A DNA stretch of 44,269 bases from Deltaproteobacteria bacterium (GCA_016875255.1 VGRU01000005.1:1-44269), one strand, 5' to 3'. Shown: positions 15,811-24,462, counted from the first letter of the stretch. Translations and numbers: made by a program. The notes: a model not told the origin generated them from the letters alone.

Positions 15811-16319
15811 CCCAGCTCTGCTGGGGTGATGAAAACAGGTTCGCGAAGCGATAAAACATGCTATAAGTACTGCATGAACTCGGTAAAAAGAACAAGCCAT
15901 GCAGTCTACGATTTGAAATATCATCTGGTATGGGTTCCCAAATACCGTAAGATGATTTTGCAGGGGAGTTTGGCCAAAAGGATCAGAGAAGTTTTTACGG
16001 AGATAGCCGAGAAGTATGAGTTTGATATAGATACGATGGAAGTGAAAGAGGATCATGTTCATTTGTTTTTGTCAGCGCCTCCGCGATATTCTCCGGCTGG
16101 GGTAGTACAAATCATAAAGAGTATATCAGCTAAAGTGGTGTTTAAGGAATTTCCTGAGATAAAGAAACAGCTTTGGGGAGGAGAGTTTTGGAGCGATGGG
16201 TATTTTGTTCGGTCTGTTGGAGACAAAGTAACCTCAGAAGTCATACGTCGATACATAAAGTATCAGCACCAAGAGCAGTTGAGTTTTGATTTTTAATGCC
16301 CCGCAGCTCTGCTGCGGGG
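15811..16319 (+). mobile_element. IS200-type insertion sequence
   Basis: A single-gene IS200/IS605-family element. The tnpA gene is bracketed by two hairpins with the same TCT loop: CCCAGC-TCT-GCTGGG at the left (15811-15825) and CCCCGCAGC-TCT-GCTGCGGGG at the right (16299-16319). Elements of this family have end hairpins, no terminal inverted repeats and no target duplication. The true cleavage sites lie a little outside the given limits and cannot be fixed from one copy. No TnpB gene is present. Confidence 0.8.
15874..16296 (+). CDS. tnpA: IS200/IS605 TnpA transposase (Y1 HUH)
   Basis: A 140-residue single-strand DNA transposase. The HUH motif is H61-V-H63 (EDHVHLFLSAPP) and the probable nucleophile is Y127 (VIRRYIKYQ). 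The start MNSVKRTSHAVYDLKYHLVW is the usual TnpA opening, so the ATG at 15874 is preferred; starts at 15826-15829 would add about 16 residues overlapping the left-end hairpin. The ORF is intact, so the element may be active or recently so. The right-end hairpin begins 3 bp after the stop. Confidence 0.9.
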   Translation: MNSVKRTSHAVYDLKYHLVWVPKYRKMILQGSLAKRIREVFTEIAEKYEFDIDTMEVKEDHVHLFLSAPPRYSPAGVVQIIKSISAKVVFKEFPEIKKQLWGGEFWSDGYFVRSVGDKVTSEVIRRYIKYQHQEQLSFDF

Positions 16320-16407
16320 TTCTTTACTGCGCTTGCATTAGTATAGAGAGCAGTTGTCATCCATGAAAAAGTTGGCCCTGTCGAGTGAGGCCGAAAAGGA
16401 GAAACAT

Positions 16408-17031
16408 ATGAATGAGCCGGTGATTCTGGAGATATTCTCCGATTATGTTTGACCCTGGTGTTATTTCAGTACCGTGCGTATTGAGCAATTGCGAAAGAAT
16501 TATGACATCGAAGTTCGTTGGGCGGCTTTTCCTCTTCATCCCGAGACGCCTGTGGAGGGACTCACTCTTGAAGAACTTTTTGCCGGACAACTCAAAGACA
16601 TTAAGAAGATCATGACCCGGTTGAAGCAAGTGGCGGGTGAATTAGGTTTGCCTATGGGTGAGCGAAAAAAGACTTACAATAGCCGTCTTGCTCAGGAATT
16701 GGCAAAGTGGGCAGAATCGAAGGGAAGGGGAGACGAATTCCACGAAGCTGTCTTTCGAGGCTATTTTGTGGAGGGTAAGAATATAGGCAAGGTTAACGAA
16801 ATAGTCGATTTGGCAAAATCGATAGGCCTTTCAGACAAGGAGGCACGATCTGTTCTTGAATTGAGAACCTTTAAGGAGGCAGTGGATTCCGACTGGTCTC
16901 GTTCACGCGCCCTTGGAATCACAGGAGTCCCGACCTTTTGGGTCGATTGCCATTCGGCCGTTGGATTCCAACCTTACGAAGATCTGGAACAATTCCTAAT
17001 AAACCTCGGCGCTAAAAAACGTAATCATTGA
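16408..17031 (+). CDS. FrnE/DsbA-like oxidoreductase with in-frame UGA (probable selenoprotein)
   Basis: Reading from the ATG at 16408, with AAGGAG at 16395-16400, gives MNEPVILEIFSDYV, then TGA at 16450-16452, then PWCYFSTVRIEQL and an open frame to 17031 (207 residues). FrnE-type DsbA-family proteins have DYVCPWCYF here, so the TGA occupies exactly the first active-site cysteine and gives U15-P-W-C18 if read as selenocysteine. The thioredoxin fold continues to the cis-Pro motif GVPTFWVD and is undamaged, which argues against a pseudogene. A candidate SECIS hairpin follows the UGA. Gene callers would truncate it to the GTG at 16474. No signal peptide is seen, so it is probably cytoplasmic. 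An in-frame ATG at 16363 could add 15 residues. Confidence 0.82.
16465..16485 (+). promoter_or_regulatory. Candidate bacterial SECIS element
   Basis: TTCAGTAC (16465-16472) pairs with GTATTGAG (16478-16485), including two G-U pairs, closing a 5-nt loop CGTGC with G at the second position. The apical loop begins 20 nt after the in-frame UGA. Position, and a G among the first two loop bases, match the bacterial SECIS pattern bound by SelB. The hairpin lies inside the coding sequence, as in bacterial selenoprotein genes. Confidence 0.6.
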
Positions 17032-17046
17032 AAGGAATTTATCAGC

Positions 17047-17240
17047 TTGCCCTTCGCCAGTCTCCCTCCTTCGCCAGGGCTTCGGAGGACGGGCAGGGCG
17101 AGCGGGGATGTGTTGAAATCATGTAATTTTTCCAGTCATGCTGATTCCCTCCTTAGCCTTAGCTCCGGACATTCGGGAAAAACCGAATGCCCTGAGGCTC
17201 TCGAAGGGTGACCCGTTCGCTCAGGAAGGGAAGAAGTTGC
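17047..17240. repeat. REP-like mosaic repeat
   Basis: This gene-free spacer has a GCCCTTCGCC start, a middle block (GGATGTGTTGAAATCATG, then TTTTTCCAGTCATGCTGA) matching the interior of 10373-10452, an inner hairpin CATTCGG-GAAAAA-CCGAATG, and an end GAGGCTCTCGAAGGGTG also seen near 40603. It is a diverged, interrupted copy of the same dispersed repeat family. Confidence 0.6.
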
Positions 17241-17305
17241 ATTTGAACCTACTTCTTCGTTTATTTTGGAAAAAGAGGCTGCTGAATTCAGGGGGATAAA
17301 ACTAC

Positions 17306-18229
17306 GTGAATTTTATTTCCATTCGTTTTCAACCGTTTTTAAAGTTTCTTATTTTTATACCGGTTCTCCTGTTATTGACGGGTAAGCCTGTTTCTGCTGA
17401 AAATCATTTCCGGGTCGAATCTATTCCGAGAGGGGTCAAGCAGGGGGAAGTATGCCTCATCAGCATATTCGGACCGCCATCACTTAAGTCCATCTACGTG
17501 GAGTTTCAAGGAGCAAAATTTCCCTTAGCCTTCAGCGAGCAGAATGGCACCTACGAGGGCCTCATTGGGATTGATATGGACACTCGACCTGCCACATATG
17601 AGATGAAGATTGTTACGACAGATAGAGGGAGCGGTATTCATTTGAGTAACTTTTCATTGAAGGTGGAGGAGGTCGACTTCGGGATCCAGAAACTTTCGCT
17701 CCCATCCGCCATGGTGGATTTGGATAGGAAAACTTTGGAACGAGTCAATAAAGAGGCAGGACAGCTAAAATCCTTGTTTCGGGTCTTTCGGGATGAAAGA
17801 CTATGGGCAGGTGCTTTTATACGCCCGGTAGAGGGGGAACGTTCTACGGCATTTGGATTGAGGCGTATTATTAATGGGAAACGTCAAACCCCCCATACAG
17901 GCGTTGATTTTCGGGCAGTGGAGGGAACCCCCGTATGGGCCTGTAATAGCGGTATGGTTGTCCTGGTTGGGGAACTCTTCTTCTCTGGAAAATCGGTCAT
18001 TCTCGATCATGGATGGGGTTTCTACTCGATGTATTTCCATCTTTCAGAAGCACTGGTCAAGGAGGAGGATAGAGTCGACAAGGGAGCCATACTGGGTCGG
18101 GTCGGATCCACCGGAAGATCCACAGGACCTCACCTTCATTGGGGAATTAGAATGAATGGGGCACGGGTTGATCCGATTTCCCTTCTAAATATAAAGAGTC
18201 AGATTCCGGGTTCAGGCTTGACAAAATGA
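17306..18229 (+). CDS. Secreted M23-family metallopeptidase
   Basis: A 307-residue protein with a cleavable signal peptide (about 31 residues, ending KPVSA), a beta-rich N-terminal region (about 35-150) and a C-terminal M23 domain. The zinc ligands are visible: H197 and D201 (HTGVDFRA), and H276 and H278 (GPHLHWGIR). M23 enzymes cut peptidoglycan cross-bridges in the periplasm and take part in wall growth or division. The GTG start at 17306 has a GGGGG ribosome site at 17290-17294. The ligand set is complete, so it should be catalytic rather than an EnvC/NlpD-type activator. A YtfJ-like gene follows after 65 bp. Confidence 0.9.
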   Translation: MNFISIRFQPFLKFLIFIPVLLLLTGKPVSAENHFRVESIPRGVKQGEVCLISIFGPPSLKSIYVEFQGAKFPLAFSEQNGTYEGLIGIDMDTRPATYEMKIVTTDRGSGIHLSNFSLKVEEVDFGIQKLSLPSAMVDLDRKTLERVNKEAGQLKSLFRVFRDERLWAGAFIRPVEGERSTAFGLRRIINGKRQTPHTGVDFRAVEGTPVWACNSGMVVLVGELFFSGKSVILDHGWGFYSMYFHLSEALVKEEDRVDKGAILGRVGSTGRSTGPHLHWGIRMNGARVDPISLLNIKSQIPGSGLTK

Positions 18230-18294
18230 GAGATGGAGCCGCATGACCATCGGATCCAGAAACACGTCGCTATCAAAAGTTGAGGAGGTGTAGG

Positions 18295-18825
18295 ATGAAG
18301 CATCTCTTGACAGGGTTCATCTTTTTTTTGGCCGTCTTTCTTTTCCATCAAACTGCCGAAGCGATTGAACTCGGCGAAGTTCCTCCCAGAGTAGAGTTAA
18401 GAGAAAAACTGGGAGGACGGTTGGATGGAACACCCTGGAGCAGTGAAGAGTTACAGGGGAAGGTCCATGTCGTTTTTTACGTCGATCCTGATGAAAAAGA
18501 TACGAACAATGAGGCCAGCGATGCTCTGAATCGGGAGAAATTTCCCGGCGACAAATTTCAATCGGTTGGGGTCATTAACATGGCAGCCACGTGGATGCCC
18601 AATTTTGCTATTTCTTCATCCATTAAAGATAAACAGAAGCATTATCCCAAAACCACTTATGTGCGGGATTATAAAAAAACGCTGGTGAATGCCTGGAAGA
18701 TTGCCGACGACAGCAGTAATATTCTCGCCTTTGATAAAAACGGAAAATTGATCTTCAGAAAAGACGGCAAGCTCACCGCGGAAGAGATCCAGGCGCTCAT
18801 CAAGGTCATTCGTGATTATCTATAG
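18295..18825 (+). CDS. YtfJ-family periplasmic protein
   Basis: A 176-residue exported protein with a signal peptide (MKHLLTGFIFFLAVFLF to AEA) and a thioredoxin-like fold of the YtfJ type: VHVVFYVDPDEKDTNN, GVINMAATWMPNF, TTYVRDYKKTLVNAW and FDKNGKLIFRKDGKL. It has no CxxC, so it is unlikely to be a thiol oxidoreductase. The function of YtfJ proteins is not established. The ATG at 18295 is supported by GGAGGT 8 bp upstream; a start at 18280 would add five unlikely residues. It follows the M23 peptidase in the same direction and may share its transcript. Confidence 0.8.
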   Translation: MKHLLTGFIFFLAVFLFHQTAEAIELGEVPPRVELREKLGGRLDGTPWSSEELQGKVHVVFYVDPDEKDTNNEASDALNREKFPGDKFQSVGVINMAATWMPNFAISSSIKDKQKHYPKTTYVRDYKKTLVNAWKIADDSSNILAFDKNGKLIFRKDGKLTAEEIQALIKVIRDYL

Positions 18826-18957
18826 CCTTGATTGTTTTCCAGAATGTAGTGACGTCCGTCACTGGTAAGCATAAAAGGGGTGATTTTGTGGAAGACCGTC
18901 AGGTTCGGATTGGCCTTCAGATTTATCTCTCTCTGGTGGTTATCATTATCTTTTTGT

Positions 18958-20982
18958 TTACCGGGAATGGGAAGGGGCGGGTTTCACGTCCACGGTATTG
19001 TCGTAGAAGGTGGATCCCTGGGCCTGGTCTGTTAATCGCTGGGAGGTGAGGGCATTGACGGAACGGGGGCCAGGAGAATGTTCAAGCCACCAGATCCCTT
19101 CTGCCACCACCACACCCTGAGGAACCTCATCGGTAACCCGTAGAACAAAAGAGACCTCACCCAACGAATTGAAGGCAATCACAGGCTCTCCCTCCATTAG
19201 GCCTCTTGCTTCCGCATCAGCAGGGTTCATCTTAAGGAGCACGCCTCGCTCTTTTTTCCTGAGGTCGCCCCGTTCTCGAAAAGAGGAGTTTAATGCGTAA
19301 AAGCTTGGGGCTGCCATCAAATAGAAGGGCTCATTGCCGCCATAAGGGGGTATGTAGAGAGGAAGGGGATGAGGCTGCTTTGGGTTGAGAATTTCGACTT
19401 TTCCGGAAGGAGTTCTGAATCTGGTCCGTGCATCCGATGGAATAGGGATTTCGACCGCCTTTCCGGCTGTAAAAGCTTTCTGGTCAATACCGTTTCTCAT
19501 TGGAGCGGGAAGGGAAAGAAGATGGTCGATGAGTTCATCTGCAGTTTGGCGGAAGAAAGGTTCGTCGAATCCCATCGCCTCTGCAAGAAGGCTGAAGACT
19601 TCCCAGTTCGGTTTGCTCTCTCCGACAGGAGGGATGACCGCTTTTGCGCGCTGGATGCAGTATGTGCCGTAGGACCGATAAAGGTCACTCTGCTCCAGAG
19701 AAGAGGTGGCAGGGATCACAATGTCCGCATAACGGGCCGTATCCGTGAGAAACCTCTCGTGAACCACCGTGAAGAGATCGTCTCTTGCGAGGCCCTTTAA
19801 CACCTGATTCTGATCCGGAGCAACTGCTGCAGGGTTGGAGCTATAGACATAGAGGCTTTGAATGGAAGGGTCCTTGATCTCATTTAGGGCCCAACCGATC
19901 CGGTTCATGTTAATAATGCGGGTCTTCCCCTTCATGAAGTCTTCCCGAAAGACCTGATCCATAGCAAAGGCTTCTGCTGTACTGGTGCCTGTTAAACATC
20001 CAGCCCCCTTTATTCCGTAGGCTCCAACAAGAGCAGGCAGGCAGACAATCGTGCGAATGGTCATCGCACCGTTTCCATACCGGGATAGACCGCTCCCCAG
20101 ACGGATGAAGGGTTTTTTTGCCCTGCCATAGGTTTTAGCCATGGATCCGAGAGTCTCTGTAGAGAGACCTGTCAAAGCGCTTACTTTTTCGGGCGGGAAG
20201 TCCGGAAGGATTTTCTCATTCAATTCTTTGAAGCCCTGGACATTCGAGGCTAAGAAATCATTGTCGATGAGGTCATTTTTGACCAGAAGATGCATCAAGC
20301 CCAGGGCGAGTGCGCCATCACTCCCCGGCCGGACGATATAGGTTTGATCCACCACAGAAGAGGTAAGGGTCTTATAGGTGTCGATCAGCCAGACCGGCGC
20401 GCCTTTTTTTCGTGCTATTTTCACGCCGTGAAGAAAGTGAATATTGGTTGCAACGGCATTGATCCCCCATAAGATGACCAGATCGCTCTCTGCAACCTCA
20501 TCAGGATGAGGAGCAGGAGTCTCTCCCATGACCGCTTTCCAGCCTGCTTCCTTGGCAGGGGAACAGATGGTGCGTTCGAGGCGGGAGGCCCCCAGACGAT
20601 AGAAGAAGGGATGTCCTGCGTTTCTCTGAATTAACCCCATGGTTCCAGCATAGGAATAGGGCAGGATGGCTTCTGTTCCGAATTGTTTTGTGATAGCATT
20701 CCAGCGGTCAACAATCCGGCGGATGGCTTCTTCCCAGGAGATGGGTTGAAATTGTCCTGAACCTTTTTCTCCTGCACGGATGAGGGGCTGGGTAAGGCGG
20801 AGGGGGGAGTGGACGGTGTTCTGATAGCGATTCATTTTAGGGCAGAGGGTGGACCTTGTAAAAGGATGCTCAGGATCGCCCGAAACTTTGATTGCCCTTC
20901 CATCAGACACCTCCACGAGAAGGCCACACGCATCCGGGCAATCATAAGGACAGACCGATCGCTTGATCTTAAGGGTCAACAT
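18958..20982 (-). CDS. Cytoplasmic molybdopterin oxidoreductase (DMSO reductase superfamily)
   Basis: A 674-residue catalytic subunit of the molybdenum/tungsten bis-MGD family. The N-terminus carries a 4Fe-4S motif (C11, C15, C19, C47: CPYDCPDACG ... TLCPKM). C140 (ERTICSPAKEAG) is the likely metal ligand region, and typical MGD-binding segments follow (VILWGINAVATNIHFLHGV, YVYSSNPAAVAPDQN). A C-terminal molydopterin-dinucleotide-binding domain includes FYLMAAPSFYALNSSF. There is no Tat signal, so it should be cytoplasmic. No electron-transfer or membrane subunit lies nearby. The substrate (formate, polysulfide, thiosulfate or other) cannot be told from sequence. The spacer upstream consists of short repeats. 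Confidence 0.88.
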   Translation of the reverse strand: MLTLKIKRSVCPYDCPDACGLLVEVSDGRAIKVSGDPEHPFTRSTLCPKMNRYQNTVHSPLRLTQPLIRAGEKGSGQFQPISWEEAIRRIVDRWNAITKQFGTEAILPYSYAGTMGLIQRNAGHPFFYRLGASRLERTICSPAKEAGWKAVMGETPAPHPDEVAESDLVILWGINAVATNIHFLHGVKIARKKGAPVWLIDTYKTLTSSVVDQTYIVRPGSDGALALGLMHLLVKNDLIDNDFLASNVQGFKELNEKILPDFPPEKVSALTGLSTETLGSMAKTYGRAKKPFIRLGSGLSRYGNGAMTIRTIVCLPALVGAYGIKGAGCLTGTSTAEAFAMDQVFREDFMKGKTRIINMNRIGWALNEIKDPSIQSLYVYSSNPAAVAPDQNQVLKGLARDDLFTVVHERFLTDTARYADIVIPATSSLEQSDLYRSYGTYCIQRAKAVIPPVGESKPNWEVFSLLAEAMGFDEPFFRQTADELIDHLLSLPAPMRNGIDQKAFTAGKAVEIPIPSDARTRFRTPSGKVEILNPKQPHPLPLYIPPYGGNEPFYLMAAPSFYALNSSFRERGDLRKKERGVLLKMNPADAEARGLMEGEPVIAFNSLGEVSFVLRVTDEVPQGVVVAEGIWWLEHSPGPRSVNALTSQRLTDQAQGSTFYDNTVDVKPAPSHSR

Positions 20983-21002
20983 GGATTATTCCTGAACAAG
21001 CT

Positions 21003-21150
21003 CATTCGGTTATCAGGACATCAGGTTATCAGGTTGTAGATATCAGGACATCAGGGTATCAGGTTTAAAAATCCCTTTTTTTGTTTTCCTGATATTCTAG
21101 TATTCTGGTCTCCTGCCCCCTGATTTCCTGGTAACCTGATTCCCTATTAA
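21003..21150. repeat. ATCAGG-word repeat array with inverted half
   Basis: The spacer between the molybdoenzyme and fabH consists of repeated words on the plus strand (ATCAGGACATCAGG, ATCAGGTT) followed by the complementary orientation (TTCCTGATATTCTAG, CTGATTTCCTGG). The second half is a reverse-complement copy of 26967-27024. It can fold on itself. No coding sequence. Confidence 0.75.
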
Positions 21151-21229
21151 CGAACATTCTAACTTTATTGCTTCGAATTTATTATTCTCACAAAGGCACA
21201 TAACCTTGCCATTGGGGAGTAGGATGTCT

Positions 21230-22228
21230 CTATAACCTAACCAGGTTTGCGGCATAGGTCAGGCCTGCTCCGAAGCCTACCAAGATGACGAGGTCTCCTT
21301 TTCTGAGCTTTCCCGTACGGAGGGATATATCCAGCGCAAGCGGGATGGAAGCGCAGGAGTTATTCCCGTACTGTTCAATCGTCATAATCATTTTATTCTT
21401 TGCTTCACCCTCGGGAAGCTCCAGACGCGATTCGAGTTCCTCGGCAGCGGCCATGATAATCCGGGCATTGGCCTGATGAGGGACGATTTTGGTCACCTGT
21501 TCAAAGAGAGCGCGGAGTTCGTTTTTCCCGGCTGCTCCGGAAGGGTCGAGGACACGAAAACAGCTTTCAACCATCACCCTTTTGGCAAAGGTGTAAACCT
21601 TTCTTCCCTCCATCCAGATATATCCATTTCCAGCGCCGTCCTTTTTGGAAAGAATGAGTAGGTTGCGGGCTTTGGCATTTCCCCCGAGATGAGAACGAAT
21701 GATTCCTTCGCTCGTGGATTGCCTCAGGATGAGAGCGCCAGCGCCATCTCCGAAGAGAACGCACGTGTTTCGGTCCTGATAGTCGGTGATGGCTGAAAGT
21801 TTGTCCGTTCCGATTACCGCCACCGTCCTGTATTGTCCGGACTTAATGGACATCTCTGCGACCGAAAGAGCATAATTGAATCCGGTGCATCCCGCCTGAA
21901 CATCGAGGAAAGGCAGATCTTTACGAAGACCCAGCAGATTTGCAATATAGCCTGATGCGGAGGGCCATACCGGTTCGGTGGTGTTGGTGCCCACGACCAG
22001 AAATTCAATCTCTTCACGTCGGATTCCTGAATTTTCGATGGCCCGTTCGAGCGCTATCACGGCCATGGTCACATTGGTCTCTTCCTCGCCGGCAATCCTC
22101 CGCTCCCTGATGCCCGTTCTTTCCACGATCCATTTGTCACTGGTATCCACCATCTCTCTTAGATGGTGGTTTGTAAGAATACGTTCAGGGACATATGACC
22201 CCGTACCCATGATGCTGACATGAACCAT
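21230..22228 (-). CDS. fabH: Beta-ketoacyl-ACP synthase III
   Basis: A 332-residue KAS III that should condense acetyl-CoA (or another acyl-CoA) with malonyl-ACP to start fatty acid synthesis. The catalytic triad is visible: C114 (VQAGCTGFNYAL), H251 (IVPHQANARI) and N289 (EQYGNNSCASIP). The opening MVHVSIMGTGSYVPERILTN is typical. The ATG at 22228 is chosen because GGAG lies 8-11 bp upstream; a TTG at 22243 is less likely. The gene is 62 bp downstream of tRNA-Met on the same strand with no terminator seen between, so the tRNA and fabH may be cotranscribed. It stands apart from other fatty-acid genes and could serve another ketide product. Confidence 0.93.
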   Translation of the reverse strand: MVHVSIMGTGSYVPERILTNHHLREMVDTSDKWIVERTGIRERRIAGEEETNVTMAVIALERAIENSGIRREEIEFLVVGTNTTEPVWPSASGYIANLLGLRKDLPFLDVQAGCTGFNYALSVAEMSIKSGQYRTVAVIGTDKLSAITDYQDRNTCVLFGDGAGALILRQSTSEGIIRSHLGGNAKARNLLILSKKDGAGNGYIWMEGRKVYTFAKRVMVESCFRVLDPSGAAGKNELRALFEQVTKIVPHQANARIIMAAAEELESRLELPEGEAKNKMIMTIEQYGNNSCASIPLALDISLRTGKLRKGDLVILVGFGAGLTYAANLVRL

Positions 22229-22290
22229 CAGAAGCTCCTGCAAGAATGGAAATGGAGAAATCCCAAAAGGGTAAGGTCTTGTAAAATGAT

Positions 22291-22367
22291 TGGTGGCGGT
22301 GCAGGGATTTGAACCCCGGACACTGCGGATATGAGCCGCATGCTCTGACCGACTGAGCTACACCGCC
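22291..22367 (-). tRNA. tRNA-Met (CAT anticodon), CCA encoded
   Basis: A 77-nt cloverleaf. The acceptor stem GGCGGTG pairs with CACCGCC followed by encoded CCA. The D arm is GCTCAGTCGGTCAGAGC, the anticodon stem TGCGG/CCGCA encloses loop CTCATAT, and the T arm is CGGGG-TTCAAAT-CCCTG with one mismatch. The body closely resembles elongator tRNA-Met of other bacteria (GGCGGTGTAGCTCAG). A CAT anticodon could also be the lysidine-modified tRNA-Ile2; tilS lies 2.6 kb away, but the acceptor sequence favours Met. Confidence 0.95.
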
Positions 22368-22379
22368 AGTCAAAACAAA

Positions 22380-22407
22380 ATTTTACTCAATCCTCGTCAA
22401 TTGTCAA
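22380..22407 (-). promoter_or_regulatory. Promoter of tRNA-Met (and possibly fabH)
   Basis: On the minus strand TTGACA (22407-22402) and TAAAAT (22385-22380) are 16 bp apart. The -10 lies about 12 bp before the tRNA 5' end, a normal distance. Confidence 0.7.
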
Positions 22408-22486
22408 TACCTTGAATAATTTGATTTGATTTTATCTCTATTCTTTTTGATAATAGGTGTAAATCCAAGAAGGTCGAGGAGAGATC

Positions 22487-23710
22487 ATGCGAATTGCTTA
22501 TTTTGACTGTTTTTCCGGGGCGAGCGGGGATATGATCCTGGGCGCCATGATCGATGCGGGGCTGAGTCCAGGAGGGTTGAGAGAGGAGCTGAAAAAGCTC
22601 CGGCTTCGAAATGTTTCTCTTAAGGTTAAGAAAGTCCTGAGGGGAGGAATTTCCGCCACCCAGGCGATTGTGGGAGGAAAGGATGAGAAAAGACACTCCC
22701 GGAGCCTGAAGGAGATTTTTCAGATCATTGACCGGAGCCGTTTGGAGGATGATCTAAAAGAGAAAAGCAGGGAGGTTTTTCGAAGGATTGCCTCCGTAGA
22801 GGCGAAGATTCACCGGAGACAAGCCGAGGAAATCCATTTTCATGAGATCGGGGGACTCGACTCTGTCATCGATATCGTCGGAGCGGTTTGGGGATTTCGG
22901 CAACTGGAGATTGATAAACTTTATGTATCGAAAATCAATGTTGGCGCGGGGTTTGTCAGATGTGAGCACGGCATCCTCCCTGTCCCAGCTCCAGCCACCC
23001 TTTCCCTGATGAAAGGGAAGCCCATCTATTCTTCCGGCGTGGAGGCCGAACTTCTAACCCCTACGGGCGCGGCGCTGTTGACCTCCTTGGGGTCTGAATT
23101 CGGCAAGATGCCCGGGATGAAGGTGGAGAAAATCGGTTACGGAGCGGGCAGAAGTGACCTTCCCCATCCGAACCTTCTCAGACTGATTATCGGAGAAGAA
23201 GAACCGATTGCCGGAAAAGAGAAGGTGATGGTCGTTGAAACGAACATCGACGATATGAACCCCCAGTTCTATGACTATGTGATGGAGAGGCTTCTCGGCA
23301 TGGAAGTGCAGGAAGTCTTTCTTACGCCCATTCTGATGAAGAAGAACAGACCGGCAACCCTTCTCACGGTCATCTGCACCGGGGAGAAACTTTCCCCGGT
23401 CATTGATTTTCTGATCAAAGAGACGACCACGCTCGGTTTAAGATGGCGGGAGGAGGAGAGAAGTTGTGCAGAAAGAGAAATCCTCCCCCTACAAACAAGA
23501 TACGGAAAGATTCGTTTCAAGCTGGCCCGGTGGGAGGGAAAGGGTGTCAACCTCTCTCCGGAATATGACGATTGTAAAAGACTGGCATTAAGCCATAGGG
23601 TCTCCATCAAAGAGGTTTTCGAGGAGGCAAAGAAAGCGGGGATGATATTTCGTGAAGGTCGATATAAAAATCAAAAGCCCAGCCGCAGGAAAAACCGGGA
23701 CTCCACCTGA
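22487..23710 (+). CDS. larC: LarC, nickel-pincer cofactor nickel insertase
   Basis: A 407-residue DUF111/LarC protein, which inserts nickel into the pyridinium-3,5-bisthiocarboxylic acid mononucleotide to finish the nickel-pincer cofactor of lactate racemase and related epimerases. Typical segments are MRIAYFDCFSGASGDMILGA, EEIHFHEIGGLDSVIDIVG, GILPVPAPATLSLMKGKP, AELLTPTGAALL and ETNIDDMNPQFYDYVMERL. It is one continuous frame, unlike the larC1/larC2 frameshifted arrangement of Lactiplantibacillus. GAGGAGAG precedes the ATG at 22487. larE lies 8 kb downstream; neither larA nor larB is in the window. Confidence 0.93.
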   Translation: MRIAYFDCFSGASGDMILGAMIDAGLSPGGLREELKKLRLRNVSLKVKKVLRGGISATQAIVGGKDEKRHSRSLKEIFQIIDRSRLEDDLKEKSREVFRRIASVEAKIHRRQAEEIHFHEIGGLDSVIDIVGAVWGFRQLEIDKLYVSKINVGAGFVRCEHGILPVPAPATLSLMKGKPIYSSGVEAELLTPTGAALLTSLGSEFGKMPGMKVEKIGYGAGRSDLPHPNLLRLIIGEEEPIAGKEKVMVVETNIDDMNPQFYDYVMERLLGMEVQEVFLTPILMKKNRPATLLTVICTGEKLSPVIDFLIKETTTLGLRWREEERSCAEREILPLQTRYGKIRFKLARWEGKGVNLSPEYDDCKRLALSHRVSIKEVFEEAKKAGMIFREGRYKNQKPSRRKNRDST

Positions 23711-23765
23711 TTCCTTGAAAATCAGGCCATCCAATATTATATTTAAAGTGAGGGAGGGAGCGAAG

Positions 23766-24311
23766 ATGAAAAAAACATCCTATTTTTTAACACTGTTGGC
23801 GTTGGTCGTTCTGATGGTTCCGTCTCTGGTTTGGTCAGAGAGCAAGCGCAAAGGAAATCCCCCTGTGATTACAAACTCTTTCGCTGTGGAGAAAGGGTAT
23901 TACGGATATGCCTGGAAGATCTATATTGAAGCAGAAGACCCAGACGGAGATATGTCAAGAATTGCGACCGTGGTTCATCAAACAGGGTATGGCCATTACC
24001 CAACCGATTGGATTATGCTGAAATCTCCCTATCGAAAACATTTGAAGGGATATGTCCAATGGAATACGTATAGCAGGAGGACGGCCTATCTGAGAGAATG
24101 GACAAATATCACTCTGACGATAACCATCTTTGATAAGGCGGGCCACGAGAGCAATGAAGTTGTTTTTCCTTTTGAATTCGTCTCAGGAGCCCCTCAAAAA
24201 ATCAACCCCCCTGCTCCTTTTAATGAAGAGGGATTGCCGAAACTGGGTAACATCCACATCGATCTCTTCGAGCCTACCCTGATGGGGGCAGATGTACAGC
24301 GGGATCTATAA
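23766..24311 (+). CDS. Secreted protein of unknown function
   Basis: A 181-residue exported protein with a clear signal peptide (MKKTSYFLTLLALVVLMVPS, then LVWSES). The mature part looks like a single beta-sandwich: PPVITNSFAVEKGYYGYAWKI leads into AEDPDGDMSRIATV, a cadherin- or PKD-like calcium-binding turn, and TNITLTITIFDKAGHESNEVVF resembles an Ig-like final strand pair. The C-terminal tail is proline-rich. I recognise no named family. The ATG at 23766 is supported by GGGAGGGAGCG and by the signal peptide; longer in-frame readings overlap larC. It may be cotranscribed with larC, 55 bp upstream. Confidence 0.75.
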   Translation: MKKTSYFLTLLALVVLMVPSLVWSESKRKGNPPVITNSFAVEKGYYGYAWKIYIEAEDPDGDMSRIATVVHQTGYGHYPTDWIMLKSPYRKHLKGYVQWNTYSRRTAYLREWTNITLTITIFDKAGHESNEVVFPFEFVSGAPQKINPPAPFNEEGLPKLGNIHIDLFEPTLMGADVQRDL

Positions 24312-24462
24312 ACCTCTTTTTTTAACAGATCCTCCGGAGATGCTTCCACTTTTCTATAGGCTCAAATTCCGAGGGCTTTTTGTTTTTTCTTGCTTTTCTC
24401 ACTGCAGGATGGTAAACATTTTCCATATCCACAAATAATACACATAATCAAGGAGGGAAGCT

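Noticed and set aside
18828..19049. 73-codon plus-strand ORF with a hydrophobic stretch (IYLSLVVIIIFLFTG)
   Set aside because: Its second half is antisense to the end of the molybdoenzyme gene and very basic. Only about 40 residues look like a membrane peptide, which is not enough to call.
24312..24400. Terminator after the secreted protein at 23766
   Set aside because: CCTCCGGA and TCCGAGGG can pair only partly, and the T-rich run is interrupted. Too weak to call.
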